DNA of 64,000 bases from Molanna angustata (GCA_963576475.1 OY754972.1:30985107-31049106); one strand, 5' to 3'; positions 34,740 through 47,321 are shown, counted from the first letter of the stretch. Notes: generated by a model not told the origin, from the letters alone. Made by a program: numbers and translations.

Positions 34740-35145
34740 CGATTGTTCTTTTGAACTATGGTGCTGAGATTGCTAATCTAGAGGGCTACATGAGCTACTT
34801 TTCGTGCTATGCATTTTTTTTTCTTGTCGTTCACTTAGCGTTCTGCGAAGGGGCCGTATACAGTTCCCATATGCAGAGCGGGTGGTGGTGTGAGTAGCGA
34901 ATTATGTATGAGACGATGCATGGATGTTACCAACTGGAAGAGAGCCGCAGAGTGCAGGGAGGAATGGCGACGAATTCTGAAGGAGGCCAAGACCCACAAC
35001 GGGCTGTAGGGCCAATGATGATGATGATGATACATGGATGTAAAGGAAGCTAGTAATGTGTGCAAAAATAGAGGAGTGTGGCGCTCGGTTCTCTCTGCTT
35101 ACCTAGCCCGTAAGGGACATGGCGTGATGGTATATATGTATATAT
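34740..35145 (+). mobile_element. Family D element, most complete copy, with insertion
   Basis: Runs TGAGATTGCTAATCTAGAGG, TTTTCGTGCTATGCAT, GGGGCCGTATACAGTTCCC, GAGCGGGTGGTGGTGTGAG, AATTATGTATGAGACGATGC; then, after a LINE insertion (34928-35032), GGAAGCTAGTAATGTGTGCA, GGTTCTCTCTGCTTACCTAG and GGGACATGGCGTGATGGTAT with a (TATG)n end. No coding capacity. It links the fragments at 6204-6630, 7375-8888, 15073-15132, 28626-29050, 34001-34061 and 53905-53985 into one family. Class unknown. Confidence 0.75.
34928..35032 (+). mobile_element. Short RTE-like LINE tail nested in family D
   Basis: A 105-bp insertion coding VTNWKRAAECREEWRRILKE, AKTHNGL, stop, then (GAT)n. CATGGATGT flanks it at 34919-34927 and 35033-35041, a perfect 9-bp target duplication. 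The C-terminal motif and tail match the insertion at 1011-1654, so it is a severely 5'-truncated copy of the same kind of element. Confidence 0.88.
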
Positions 35146-35424
35146 TTTAATAAAACTCATCTTTAAATATGCATCTCATCAGAGATGAAGCAGTATGTAA
35201 TCAGAGAAAGGGGTAAGTAGATATCTATGTAATGGATAATATGATATAGCTAACTAAGTATAAATGTATATATTATAGTACATAGACGAACTTTCTCGTT
35301 AAGAGGCCATGACCTTAACACTGAACTTTAAGCGATAGCATAATAATGTTTGTAATCAACACCAAATATAACATAATAATATAGGTGCCAAATAGCACCT
35401 ATGTAATTTTTTTTTTTAACATGT
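35146..35424. other. No gene recognised
   Basis: A+T-rich; nothing supported. Confidence 0.5.
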
Positions 35425-35490
35425 CCGCGTAGGGGACGCCAGCTATTAGGATTTGGGTCCATTTTACTCTTCCGAAGAAGCGCACTACGT
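35425..35490 (+). repeat. Family F copy
   Basis: CGCGTAGGGGACGCCAGCTA, TTAGGATTTGGGTCCATTTT, ACTCTTCCGAAGAAGCGCAC: same order as 20783-20850. Confidence 0.8.
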
Positions 35491-35724
35491 AGCGTTAGTA
35501 ATTGAAATCAATATGACTCCAAAATATAATGATTTATATATCTACCCTAATAAAAGGAATCTTAGATGAAGGATATATTATTTCTGGATATATATAAGTA
35601 TATTTTTATCCAAATACCTAGAAAATTTTAAAAATGTTTGGGAATAACTATATTATGAATGATATTTTTAGTCAATTTTTCTCAATAGTAAAGAAGTCGG
35701 AGTAGGTACCTATTATAGGAAACC

Positions 35725-35965
35725 AGGAACTCAAGGCACCTACAATTACGACCTGTTATGTTAATACGCTTGCTGAGCAACAGAGCAACGTTATCCAATT
35801 ACCCATTCTTATTAAATTCCTTTATCAATGCTATTTTTGAAAACTATATCTACATATTTTAATAATGAGAAACTGATCGTTTGAAATAAGCTGAAAAACA
35901 TCATCGCCATCTATGAAGTAATGAAGAAACGTTTTTGTAACGCCATCTATTGAGAAATTGGTTTT
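35725..35965. repeat. Family E copy
   Basis: AACCAGGAACTCAAGGCACC, TTCTTATTAAATTCCTTTAT, CATCGCCATCTATGAAGTAA, AACGCCATCTATTGAGAAAT match 13225-13490 in order. Confidence 0.7.
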
Positions 35966-36182
35966 TGTGTACAGGTGACAATGCTCTCGCACAGATACCA
36001 CCCCTGAACTGCGCCATTAGTTATTAGTTCATATTTGGCTCGTTTACTTGCTTGTTCCAATGTATGTATACATGAATAGTTATCTATTTTATTTGAATTA
36101 TTGTGCCCTAATAACGATATTTTACACCTTAATTCAAGTTTTTATTAAATAAGCTACAGAATTCAACAATTTATATTGGTTT

Positions 36183-36361
36183 GTGGCAGAGTGGTTGGAG
36201 TGCAAGGTTAGTGATCTAGTGGTCGCGAGTTCGAATCCTGCTGCCTCGACCGATTTCTTTCACCTAAAGTACCTATCTACTTGCTAACATTCTTGCTTTG
36301 TTTAGGAAATTAATGAAAATGTAAATGTACTTGTTTCAAGAGTACATTCATTTAAAAAAAT
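36183..36361 (+). mobile_element. SINE-A copy, diverged head
   Basis: Head GTGGCAGAGTGGTTGGAGTG, B-box GAGTTCGAATCCTGC, body TTTCTTTCACCTAAAG, AATGTACTTGTTTCAAGAGT, ending in a short A run. Confidence 0.82.
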
Positions 36362-36433
36362 GCTTCATACCACCCCATAACAATCTTCTATATCAATTTG
36401 GCAATACATTTCGTATTATATGTATATCTCAAT

Positions 36434-36967
36434 TAGTGACCGACCGAAGGTTCGGTTTCGGCAATTTTCAGTAATAAAATCTAGTTTCGGCATCAGTTTC
36501 GGTTTCGGCAGAAAATCTGCCGAACCTTCGGCCGCACCGAAACTCTGCGTTCGTGAATTATCGCGCGTCGTTCGGCTGACTTCGGGTAAGTTCGTGACTC
36601 GAGTGTCACCCGCCATCATCAATCAGTTCATCAGTTGAGTTAGCCGATCAGTCGTAGAAAAAAAAATACAGAAAACTGCTTTTTTAGCGTACAATATTAG
36701 GCTTTTTAATTACGATTGCTAAAGTAATTGATATTTCGTTTTTTTTATTAACAGAAATAAAAAATATTTTTCCACATACTTATTTCAAATATTGTTTTTT
36801 ATTTCATTGAACACGTGTTAACTGTCAATAAGCCAAATTTCAGTAACAATAGATTTTCAATTGTCTAAAAAAGTTTCGGTTTCGGTTTCGGCCGAAACTG
36901 AGAGAGATACCGAAGATTCGGGTTTGGTTTCGTTTTCGGTAGAAAATCCTGTTTCGGTCGGACACTA
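36434..36967. mobile_element. hAT-type non-autonomous element
   Basis: Starts TAGTGACCGACCGAAGG and ends CGGTCGGACACTA, imperfect inverted termini. The exact 8-bp direct repeat ATCTCAAT stands on both sides (36426-36433 and 36968-36975), the duplication size typical of hAT. Internal CGGTTTCGG and CCGAAAC repeats dominate both ends. Two overlapping open frames (36416-36638) have no transposase motifs, so it is non-autonomous. Confidence 0.88.
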
Positions 36968-36975
36968 ATCTCAAT

Positions 36976-37834
36976 CAAGCAAAGACATGAATGTGTACCT
37001 ACCTATATTATCGTTCAAACTGTGAAAGGATTGAAGGTCGAAGAATTGCAAGAAGCGTAATGAATTAATTGATTGAGGTCGTTATTTCTTATAATTTTCA
37101 ATAACAAATTCAAATTTTTATTTTAGATGATTTAGAATTAATACCTCATTTGAAAAATTACATTTTCTAAAATACTCTTAGATAAAATGCGTTTTAAATT
37201 AGGTATACTTCATCTTGAATGATCATTATTTAAAAATAAACATGAAAATATAAACAAGCCTGAATGACATTGTTTTCTTGACCCGAGAGTCATTATTTAA
37301 AAATAGAACTCTTTTATCGATGACTATGAAATAAAAAAGAGCGGGGAAATGGAAAATGTATATATGTATTACACGATCATTATTAATAGTTTCTATTTGA
37401 AGTTTTATCATTTTTTTATGCATTGCAGTTAGGGATGTTTATGTTATGTGCAGACATGCTCCTTAATTGCAAATTTTATTGATTCAACAGATACCTAATG
37501 CCAAATGCAACAGGATGGATCCATGATGATTTGTTTAATTTATCCATAGAATTTGCAAGCAATTTTGTCACGTGTTTGTTAAAATAAAGTTGATCCCTTT
37601 TTTAAAACACGAAGTGAGTTTTGAATTTGTGGCAGAATACCTACATGAGTACTATGGTATTTCTGTCACAAATAAATTCAGAAAAACCACCTGCTTTAAA
37701 TTTATTAAAGAATGCAACCGCAAAAAAAAACTTGATCCTAATTGAAAAGAATTATATACCTACCTACCTATCGATTTTCTTCCATGAAATCAGTTGCCTA
37801 AGTGAGTTCTAGAAAACTCTTCTTTTAAAATTAC
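36976..37834. other. A+T-rich stretch, no gene seen
   Basis: No motif or repeat recognised. Confidence 0.5.
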
Positions 37835-38427
37835 CCCCTTCTAACTTTTGATCCGCTCAATTCATTGAGCCCAAAATTTCAGAAAATATAGATCGAAAAA
37901 AATCCAGATTTTCTCAAACATTTTTACAAAGTAAAACATTTTTTTTATGATAAATTTATTTGTTTAACTGCCTATATTTCCGTTTTTTTAAATATCGAAA
38001 AAAGCCGAAACACCCCAACTAGATAATTTAATTTTCTATAAAAAAAAAATCAACATTGGTGTATTACATCTCAAAATTTTTTTAACTTATTTTTATAAAA
38101 ATTGAATTTAGTGACGACATCGTTTCATACAATCTGTAAGGAAGTAAACACTACATAATATCTTATCAATAGTTTGATACCTACTTAATCTACAAACATA
38201 CATAATACATAGTATGTGGTGATATTCTGGGTAGGAAAAACAGGCTGACCTCCATAATATCCTATCCTGACATATATACCTACATGTTATATAGGTAGGT
38301 ATAGAAAACAAAATATCTTAAAATATTTTTTAATTTGTGTTTGTTTATATGTAGTTTAGTACGTATTCTTCAATTATGCATTCTATCGCCATCAACAGTT
38401 GGATCTCATGTGTTACATGCAACTAAA
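37835..38427 (+). mobile_element. HINE copy, 5'-truncated
   Basis: From CTAACTTTTGATCCGCTCAA through TCAGAAAATATAGA, CCGAAACACCCCAACTAGAT, GTGACGACATCGTTTCATAC, GGCTGACCTCCATAATATCC to CAACAGTTGGATCTCATGTG, TTACATG and CAACTAA (38427). The 5' TC terminus and the TGTCTGTG microsatellite are missing. The terminal CTAA still fits the CTRR rule of Helitrons. Confidence 0.85.
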
Positions 38428-39529
38428 ATATAATGTTATTAATTCAATACCTATTGTTATTGACCACATTATAGGTGTACCTATTGACCACATTGCGGCT
38501 ACTGGACAGATATTCTATTGTGGATATTATATTATCTTGTTAATAAAAAGTATCATATCTCAATTAAACACGATGTCAACAACGCATTGCTTATATTATA
38601 TAGATTCTTCTGCTTCTTCCTCATTATATAGATTAAATGTATCGAAATATTTAGGTATATTTTTGTACAAATACCAAATGTTTGCAAAGATTAAACATTA
38701 TAAAAAATAATCTCACTATGAAACGATTACTGCCATCTATTTAATGAAGGCGGAACTTTTTTTAATTTTCGTTAAATATCACAACCATTGAAAAGTAGAC
38801 CAAAACTTGGAGGCAAAAATTGTTAGAAAAAATGAAATAGATATTTAAGAACAACAAAAATAACATCAAAATAATCAATGTGTCAGTTATGCCCACAAAA
38901 TTTCGTGATCATAGATTACAGGAGAATGATTAAATACTTACAAATACATAGCCAGTCATCGAATGTGGTACCTACTGTTAAAGGGAATACATTTTTTTTC
39001 GTGGAACCTAAATCAGGGATATGATTTTATGACACCCTATAATAAGGAAGCATCTTTTAAAAACGTATCTCACAGTATGATAGCCAATGGAATAAACCAA
39101 TAAAAAATGAGGAATCTACAATTAAAAAAGGATATACATATATGTACTGTAAATACATCAATCTACCTCTATAAATCATATTTCTCATAAAATATGAAAT
39201 GATATTCACTGTTGTGTTGTTTATTATAAGATCAATATTATGTGAATAAATCACATTACAATGTATATTATTTATCTGTCGATTTGACCTCAACAATGCA
39301 AAATATTATACAAACGACACTTAAAAACTTCGGATAACAATATAATTACAACCAATAAACGATTAAAGAATATGGTAGACATTTCTAGAATTCGATAATA
39401 TATCGACATAAATTTACTGTTGATATGGACTCAAATGACGCAACACATTATTGTGAAAATTATGGTCCTAACTTAAATTCAATAAATATATTTTTTTGTG
39501 AAGAGCGTAAGGATATTTTATAATGGTTT
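38428..39529. other. A+T-rich stretch, no gene seen
   Basis: Short frames (38399-38710, 39057-39296) lack motifs. Part of 38720-38760 (ACTGCCATCTA) resembles family E ends. Confidence 0.45.
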
Positions 39530-39626
39530 TCGCCAAATACCTTAAACCAAATTTGTGTCTTTTTGCTTCATTAGCATACGTGCAAATCGTTACCCTTCTC
39601 GGCGAATGGCTCAAGATATTTGGCGA
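39530..39626. mobile_element. 97-bp MITE, copy 1
   Basis: Ends TCGCCAAATACCTTA and TCAAGATATTTGGCGA are inverted repeats. Interior TTTGTGTCTTTTTGCTTC and CGTTACCCTTCTCGGCGAA match the copy at 53507-53626. No coding content. Confidence 0.75.
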
Positions 39627-41889
39627 CAACTTTACTATAGATATATTTGGTAAGGATTTCATATTGTAGGTAAGTACCTATCTACCAACTGTAAACGGTT
39701 GACAATTCAAGTAAATATGAAAGTTTGTATTCAAACTACGTAAATTGTCAAAAATCCACGATTAGAAAGTCAATTTGTATTTATAAAATCTTCATTCACT
39801 CTTTTGGGCCATAGAAATAGGTATATAAACAAAAAAATATAAAATATCAGAAAATACAGGTTAACGTTATATTAATTTTGGATTTTACTTGGTACTTAAC
39901 TAGACAATGACTGAGCTAGAGTAGCTAAGTATATTATGTACATATGTACTAATTTAGTTAAGTATTCGTTTTTCAAAAAAATATCATGTATCATATTTTG
40001 AAAATAGGTAGTGGATTTCGAAAATATTGGATAAAACTCTCCACCACATGTGCTAGTGAATATTTTTTCTTCGTATATAGGCTTTTAGACAGTAACTAAA
40101 AGAAATGATGTTTTACATTTCCTCTATCAAATTGTAGAATTGCGTCAGTGTCAAATCAAAGTATTGTAAACGAAATAGAGAATGGTATGTAGTTATTAGT
40201 TATACCTCAAATCTTTCACAGCCACTATCACAAAACATACATTGTGTGACTTGACTGAGTTCACCACTATGGCCACGATATAAACAAAAATATTTCAAAC
40301 AATCTTACCAAAAAATTTGAAGAAGCGAATTATTCCACTCAGAACAATACCACTAATTGAGCTTCCATCGTCAGTACAAAAAGAAACTTATAATAAACAC
40401 ACGGCAAAAGAAACCACAATAACATCATACAATGAACAAATAAATACAGCTGAACTATGAACTAAAGTATAAATTCACTACCCATTGCTGTTAGGTACTA
40501 CTGACATCAGGTGATCGGTACAGATCATAGCTGCTGACAAACTATAGGGCATATTATGAATTCAACTCAGTTTGCCAAATGAAGACAGTTCATTGATTGA
40601 TTGTCATTAACCACCAGAAAAAAAGAACTCTTTTCTTGGCACAATTAACACTGGATTGTGACATTATGTCGTGTATCATTGTTTCCAATCAATATGGGTT
40701 CATCAAATCTAATGCCGTGTTCACATTCCGATAGACGTGTCTTTAATTTGGATTAAAAGCTTCTCAAACTTTAATCCCAGTAGACATAATATGAACAACG
40801 AATTTCAACATTAATTTTTAATCGATACTTCAACTAGACAAAGCAGGGATATTCTGAATCGTACTTAATCAGTTAAATTTATCTGCTTCGTAGCTGCACA
40901 AAATAAAAAAATACCACATATCCAGAAGATACATAGAAATCAGCCTCTTTTGAAATTATTAATATTGGATTATTTATAAAAAAAGATTGGTATAAATAGT
41001 CGTGCCACACAGTCGCATAAAATCATAAGACCAGATCTCACATGTTGTGATGATTCCATTTTTCACCGAGCAATATAGGTAGGTACTAACAACATATTAT
41101 ATAGGTAAGATTGAAAGATGAATTTGGCAAATTGCCGATAAAGAATTGTTGGATCTTTGTTGCTATCATCATCTAACAAAGAACAAGTTGACAAAAACAA
41201 GCGCAAATACCAAGGCAAGTAACGTGTTACAAAATTAGAATACTTTTTATACAAAAATGAGTTTTAATAGACATAATGTTTCATCATAATTCTGGATTTT
41301 AATCTTACAAATGCATCGATATACATTCTAGTAGGATTGAGGAGAATTTCCAAATTTAACCATCCAAAAGAGGAAGCCTTATGGGTCTTCTAATTTGAGA
41401 TGGATTAGTATGAAAGTATGACCGAGAGTGTACTTTGAAATATCATAGAAAGTTCAGGATTCTGAAGTATAGAAATTCGGCGAATAAAAACCAGGATTCA
41501 GATTACTCTATCGCAGATGCTTTTTGATACTCGACAAACGTGTGGCTGGAGGTCTACCTAAAGTCTCAATGTCCCAAGCTCTCTTTATCATGTTGTCTAA
41601 AATGATCTTGTTTTTGACTGTCTTTCGTCTATTGGTCGAAAACTTTAAAACTACCGCGGACATGGACATTGAACATTCGTCACTTTATCATATTTTGTCA
41701 AACCTCCAGTCCATCTTATGTAGCATCTTCATTAACGATAATATAATACATAAAATATACATTGCTAATGTGGAATCACGATAACTTTTTTTCGCGAAAA
41801 TTAATGATTAGAGAAAATAACTGATCCCAGAAAACTGTGATGATGAACCTTGGATAATTTTACACTTTTATTTTTTTAGATAAGATTTC
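39627..41889. other. Long A+T-rich stretch, no supported gene
   Basis: At 41500-41640 a minus-strand frame reads RKTVKNKIILDNMIKRAWDI and ETLGRPPATRLSSIKKHLR before a stop; it looks protein-like but I cannot assign it. An 86-codon plus-strand frame (41524-41784) overlaps it. Otherwise nothing seen. Confidence 0.4.
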
Positions 41890-43350
41890 TTTTAGATCAA
41901 TCCAGTGTTACAGTATTAAAAAACCTACACTAGATCTAAAACTTACCATTCATAGCAAAACTACTCGAAAAAATTATATCAAAACGTATCAATGACCACA
42001 TTGAAACGAATTCGCTCTTTAACAAAAATCAATCAGCATATAGAAAATATCACTCGACAGAAACGGGACTTCTCAAAATCCTTCTAACGTAATACTGGCT
42101 ACTGAAACAGGAAACGTGGCACTAGTGTCTTTTTTAGAAATGAGTGCTGCATTCGACACAATTGGCCATTCATGGCACTGCCATTAATTGGCTTAAGTCA
42201 TATCTGACGAACAAATTTAGAACTGTTAAAATCAACGAATCTACCTTAAAACCTCCACCAATGAAGACGGGATTACCACAAGGTTCCGTACAGGGTCCGC
42301 TATTATTCATCCTTTACACAAAAGAAATATTTGCTATTGTAAAAAGACACGACCTAAACTCTCACTGTTCCGCAGACGATTGGCAGCTATACTCACAGTG
42401 CTCTTCAGAAAACACAGCGACTTTAAAAGCCAAAACAATCAAATGTATACAAGACATAAATGACTGGATGTCATCAAACAAACTCAAGTTGAAGTCGACT
42501 AAAACCGAATTTCTTTGGACTGCCACACAAAGGCGTCAACACCTTCTGGAAAAATCTGAATTTAAAGTAGATAAATCAAACATTCTCCCTAAATCCAGTG
42601 TGAAACTCCTTGGAGTCCACCTAGGCTCTAGTCTTGACTCTCAAAAAACAAATAAATTGCACAACTAGTGCAGCATTTTTACATTTTCGTAGAATCAAGT
42701 CAATTCGCAGAAATATTCCAATAGACGCTACTAAATCTCTCATCAACGCATATGTTATTTCAAGACTTATTTACTGCAATAGCATATTATGCTCATCTCA
42801 CAAAACAAGAAATAAAAAACTCCAATCTGTATTTAATACCGCTGCTAGAGTTATCACGGGTGCTTCTAAATATTCTCACATCTCTCACCACTTAAAAAAT
42901 CTTCACTGGCTCAAGTGCCCTGAAAGAATAGAGTACAAGATATGCCTAACAACATTCAAGGCAATACACGGTCTGGTCTGGCCCCGCAATACCTATCCGA
43001 AATGTGCACTCCACTCACCTCAAACAACAGACAAAAATCCCTCCGTTCAGCTCAAAGCTCAGCAATCGGTAAAATAAACGAAGTTAAGCGAGTGCACAAA
43101 TCAAACTTTGATGATCGTGCATTCGTCGTTGCTGGTCTATCTTCATAAAATAAACTTCCATACTGACTCGGACAAATAGACAATAAACACGTTTAAAAAA
43201 CAACTTAAGACACACCTATTTAATAACACCTCCCAAATTTGAATATAATGTAAAGAAAACAAATTAATAACACTGTAATTAACTGCTCCGTGACATCCTG
43301 CTCTATTTCTAAACGTTTCATGGCATTGGATTGAATTAGATAGAATATAC
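41890..43350 (+). pseudogene. CR1/Jockey-like LINE relic, RT to 3' end
   Basis: Pieces in successive frames: NLPFIAKLLEKIISKRINDH, LFNKNQSAYRKYHSTETGLL, VALVSFLEMSAAFDTIGH (motif A), AINWLKSYLTNKFRTVKINE, MKTGLPQGSVQGPLLFILYT (motif B), HCSADDWQLYSQCSSENTAT (motif C, YADD changed to SADD; both Asp kept), MSSNKLKLKSTKTEFLWTAT, SSVKLLGVHLGSSLD, then after a shift AAFLHFRRIKSIRRNIPIDA, LQSVFNTAARVITGASKYSH, HWLKCPERIEYKICLTTFKA, and after another shift KINEVKRVHKSNFDDRAFVV. At least four disabling changes. Same clade as 17811-18817 by block order and wording. The stretch 43250-43350 is probably 3' UTR. Confidence 0.87.
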
Positions 43351-43416
43351 TATTGTAAACATCGTTTTTATATGTTTATTTTTAATTTAATTTAAGATCA
43401 ATAACCTAGGTACATA

Positions 43417-45060
43417 CAGGGTGTCCCATAAGTCAACGTATTCCTTTTAAGGGCTGTTATACCAACTCATGACTCGCCAGAATATGCAAATATGACCTTA
43501 GTAAAAGTGCCTTAGTTTTCGAGATATTGCCACTTTTACAAATTACCCGAAAATCTCCGCCTTAGATTAGTTTTTCGAGTGCCATATTTACAAATTTCAA
43601 TATTTTGGAATTCTAATTTATGTTTTACAATCTTGAATAACTCAGCTGTTGATCACAATCCAAAATAATAATAAAACTTTTTTTTTGGCGGAAAAAAAAA
43701 TAATTATGTCCCGGGTTATGAATTTGAAAAAAAATATTACCCAACTTTGATTGTTCACACTGAAAAAAAAATGTATGACGCCAACATGGCATATAAATGC
43801 AAAAGTTGGCGCAATTATTGTTATTTCCAAAATAGTATAACAATTACTATGTTTTACAGTAAAAAAAAAAGATATATAGAAAGTAAAAACTGGCAAAGCA
43901 TAAAATTATGTAGTATTTTAATTTAAGTCGTACAAACCACAAGCCAACTGCAAATGGTTAAAATTAACAAGCATAATGTATCCTTAAAAATAGTAAAAGC
44001 AAGAATAAAAATTACTACAGCGAAAAAACTGACAAAACAAAAGAAAATACATGATTTAAACCACACAAAACACTAATGAAAATCAAATTAAATGTTAAAA
44101 TTGCATGCCACCAGTTTCAATACACATTCGGCATCTTTTTAAATAAGATCTTCCAATTCAATCCATCTTCCAATTTTTTGCTTTGCCAGTTTTTACTCTA
44201 GTTATTTTATTTTTAAGATTTGTAATTCTATAGATTTGTATGATTTTTAAATATAGTTTTTAATGTAGATTTTTAATTCTAGTTCTTAATTTTAGCTGTG
44301 TTCTATTTGTTTCATTACTTATTGTCTTGATTTTGTTATTTTTAATGTTGTTTTACTTGTTAGTTTTATCAATTTGTAGTAGTGGTATTAATTTTCATAA
44401 TTATAAAATAATAAAAAAGAGTTCACTAATTTACTAAAGAAGAAGAAAAATTTCAGTGTGAACACTTGCCTTTAGATTATATAAATGTTTTATTTAGTTA
44501 AAATAAATCCTTGTCACTTTAATAAATAAAAGCAAGTGTTTACGTCGGAAATCCTAATAAATGAAATAATTTCACAATCAGCTTATTTTGCAGTAAAATA
44601 GCAATATCTATTTTTTTTACTGTAAAACACAGTAATTGTTATACTATTTTGGAAAAAACAATAATTGCGCCAACTTTTGCAATAATATGCCAGGTTGGCG
44701 TCATACATTTTTTTTCAGTGTGAACAATCAAAGTTGGGTGATATTTTTTTTCAAATTCATAACCCGGGCCATAATTTTTTTTTTCCGCCAAAACAAAAAG
44801 TTTTATTATTATTTTGGATTGTGATCAACAGCTGAGTTATTCAAGATTGTAAAATATAAATTAGAATTCCAAAATATTGAAATTTTTAAATATGGCACTC
44901 GGAAAACCAATCTAAGGCGGAGATTTTCGGGCACTTTGTAAAAGTGGCAATATCTCGAAAACTAAGGCACTTTTACTAAGGTCATATTTGCATATTCTGG
45001 CGAGTCATGAGTTGGTATAACAGCCCTTAAAAGGAATACGTTGACTTATGGGACACCCTG
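43417..45060. mobile_element. DNA transposon with ~450-bp inverted repeats
   Basis: Left arm 43417-about 43872 and right arm about 44603-45060 are complements over some 450 bases (start CAGGGTGTCCCATAAGTCAA; end TTGACTTATGGGACACCCTG) with a few percent difference by eye. TA stands on both sides (43415-43416, 45061-45062). The centre (about 730 bp) has no long frame; GTTTCAATACACATTCGGCA is unassigned. Two short frames read the same arm sequence in the two arms (43625-43843 minus, 44636-44824 plus) and are artefacts. Non-autonomous, TA-targeting, possibly Tc1/mariner-related. Confidence 0.87.
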
Positions 45061-45178
45061 TATAAATAGAAATTATCCAACCATATATAATCACTATTTC
45101 TTCCTATTTTAAGACAATTCACTATCAAAAGATATCCTCTGCCATCGATCATTATCGAGAAAAATGACTTTAATTTAC

Positions 45179-45255
45179 GGTATTGTAATTCCACTTCCTA
45201 GTCTTACTGTATTGTAATTCTACTTCCTAGTCTTACGGTATTGTAATTCGAATTC
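45179..45255. repeat. 29-bp tandem repeat, about 2.5 copies
   Basis: Units GGTATTGTAATTCCACTTCC plus TAGTCTTAC, starting near 45179, 45208 and 45237. Confidence 0.85.
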
Positions 45256-45671
45256 TTATCTGGTGTTATTTTAATTGATTAATATATTTTTTGATGAAGG
45301 GATTTTTTCTCCTTATTTCCATATAAACAAACCATACAAATCAATACAAAATTTATCAAAAACTGGTAAAGTTGGTTTAATTTAAATGTGCATTTCGTGG
45401 TTAAGAAGTAATGATAGCATTTAGTGTTGTTATACCTTAAAACAGGATATTTTCAACAATTTGGAATTTTTTCTTCTTTTTCAATATTTGTAAAAGTTAT
45501 TTCTGATCTACACAAATCGTTAAAAATAAGTGCGTGTGTTAAGTTTAAAATATTTTTATAAAACATGTATCATTACATCATATTAAATTCAAATTGTTTT
45601 CTTTTAAAAAACATTATTATGTTTAAAATATGAGATTAGAGGAACTTAATTTGGTGCAGAGTGTTGCAATA
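45256..45671. other. A+T-rich stretch, no gene seen
   Basis: Nothing supported. Confidence 0.5.
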
Positions 45672-47321
45672 CCAGTATATGGAGTGCAATATCGGAAGAA
45701 AACCAGTATATGGAGTGCAATATCGGAAACAAAACCAGTATATAAAGTGCAATATCGAAAAAAAAAACCAGTATATGGAGTGCAATATCGGAAACAAAAC
45801 CAGTATATGGAGTGCAATATCGGAAACAAAACCAGTATATGGAGTGCAATATCGGAAACAAAACCAATATATAAAGTGCAATATCGGATAAAAACCAGTA
45901 TATGGAGTGCAATATCGGAAACAAAACCAGTATATAAAGTGCAATATCGGAAACAAAACCAGTATATGGAGTGCAATATCAGAAACAAAACCAGTATATG
46001 GAGTGCAATATCGGAAACAAAACCAGTATATAAAGTGCAATATCGGAAAAAAAAACCAGTATATGGAGTGCAATATCGGAAACAAAACCAGTATATGGAG
46101 TGCAATATCGGAAACAAAACCAGTATATGGAGTGCAATATCGGAAACAAAACCAGTATATAAAGTGCAATATCGGATAAAAACCAGTATATGGAGTGCAA
46201 TATCGGAAACAAAACCAGTATATAAAGTGCAATATCGGAAACAAAACCAGTATATGGAGTGCAATATCGGAAACAAAACCAGTATATGGAGTGCAATATC
46301 GGAAACAAAACCAGTATATAAAGTGCAAAATTGGAAACAAAACCAGTATATGGAGTGCAATATCGGAAACAAAACCAGTATATGGAGTGCAATATCGGAA
46401 ACAAAACCAGTATATGGAGTGCAATATCGGAAACAAAACCAGTATATGGAGTGCAATATCGGAAACAAAACCAGTATATAAAGTGCAATATCGGAAACAA
46501 AACCAGTATATGGAGTGCAATATCGGAAACAAAACCAGTATATGGAGTGCAATATCGGAAACAAAACCAGTATATAAAGTGCAATATCGGAAACAAAACC
46601 AGTATATGGAGTGCAATATCGGAAACAAAACCAGTATATGGAGTGCAATATCGGAAACAAAACCAGTATATAAAGTGCAAAATCGGAAACAAAACCAGTA
46701 TATGGAGTGCAATATCGGAAACAAAACCAGTATATGGAGTGCAATATCGGAAACAAAACCAGTATATGGAGTGCAATATCGGAAACAAAACCAGTATATG
46801 GAGTGCAATATCGGAAACAAAACCAGTATATAAAGTGCAATATCGGAAACAAAACCAGTATATGGAGTGCAATGTCGGAAACAAAACCAGTATATGGAGT
46901 GCAATATCGGAAACAAAACCAGTATATGGAGTGCAATATCGGAAACAAAACCAGTATATGGAGTGCAATATCGGAAACAAAACCAGTATATGGAGTGCAA
47001 TATCGGAAACAAAACCAGTATATAAAGTGCAATATCGGAAACAAAACCAGTATATGGAGTGCAATATCGGAAACAAAACCAGTATATGGAGTGCAATATC
47101 GGAAACAAAACCAGTATATGGAGTGCAATATCGGAAACAAAACCAGTATATGGAGTGCAATATCGGAAACAAAACCAGTATATGGAGTGCAATATCGGAA
47201 ACAAAACCAGTATATGGAGTGCAATATCGGAAACAAAACCAGTATATAAAGTGCAATATCGGAAACAAAACCAGTATATGGAGTGCAATATCGGAAACAA
47301 AACCAGTATATGGAGTGCAAT
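45672..47321. repeat. 32-bp minisatellite, ~52 copies, with higher-order units
   Basis: The unit is CCAGTATATGGAGTGCAATA plus TCGGAAACAAAA. Two main forms occur: G (TATATGGAG) and K (TATATAAAG), with minor marks (GGATAAA, poly-A run, CAAAATTGG, CAAAATCGG, CAATGTCGG). Form order shows larger periods: units 3-11 and 12-20 are K G G G K G K G G twice, the fourth-after K carrying GGATAAA in both, so a 288-bp block was duplicated; K with CAAAATTGG or CAAAATCGG recurs 352 bp apart (46311, 46663). The unit has no stop in most frames, so frames of up to 578 codons open on both strands; none is evidence for a gene. Confidence 0.95.

Noticed and set aside
36416..36638. Two overlapping frames at 36416-36638
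   Set aside because: They lie within the CGGTTTCGG-rich terminus of the hAT-type element and carry no transposase motif.
43625..44824. Two similar short frames on opposite strands
   Set aside because: They read the same inverted arm of the long-TIR transposon from both sides.
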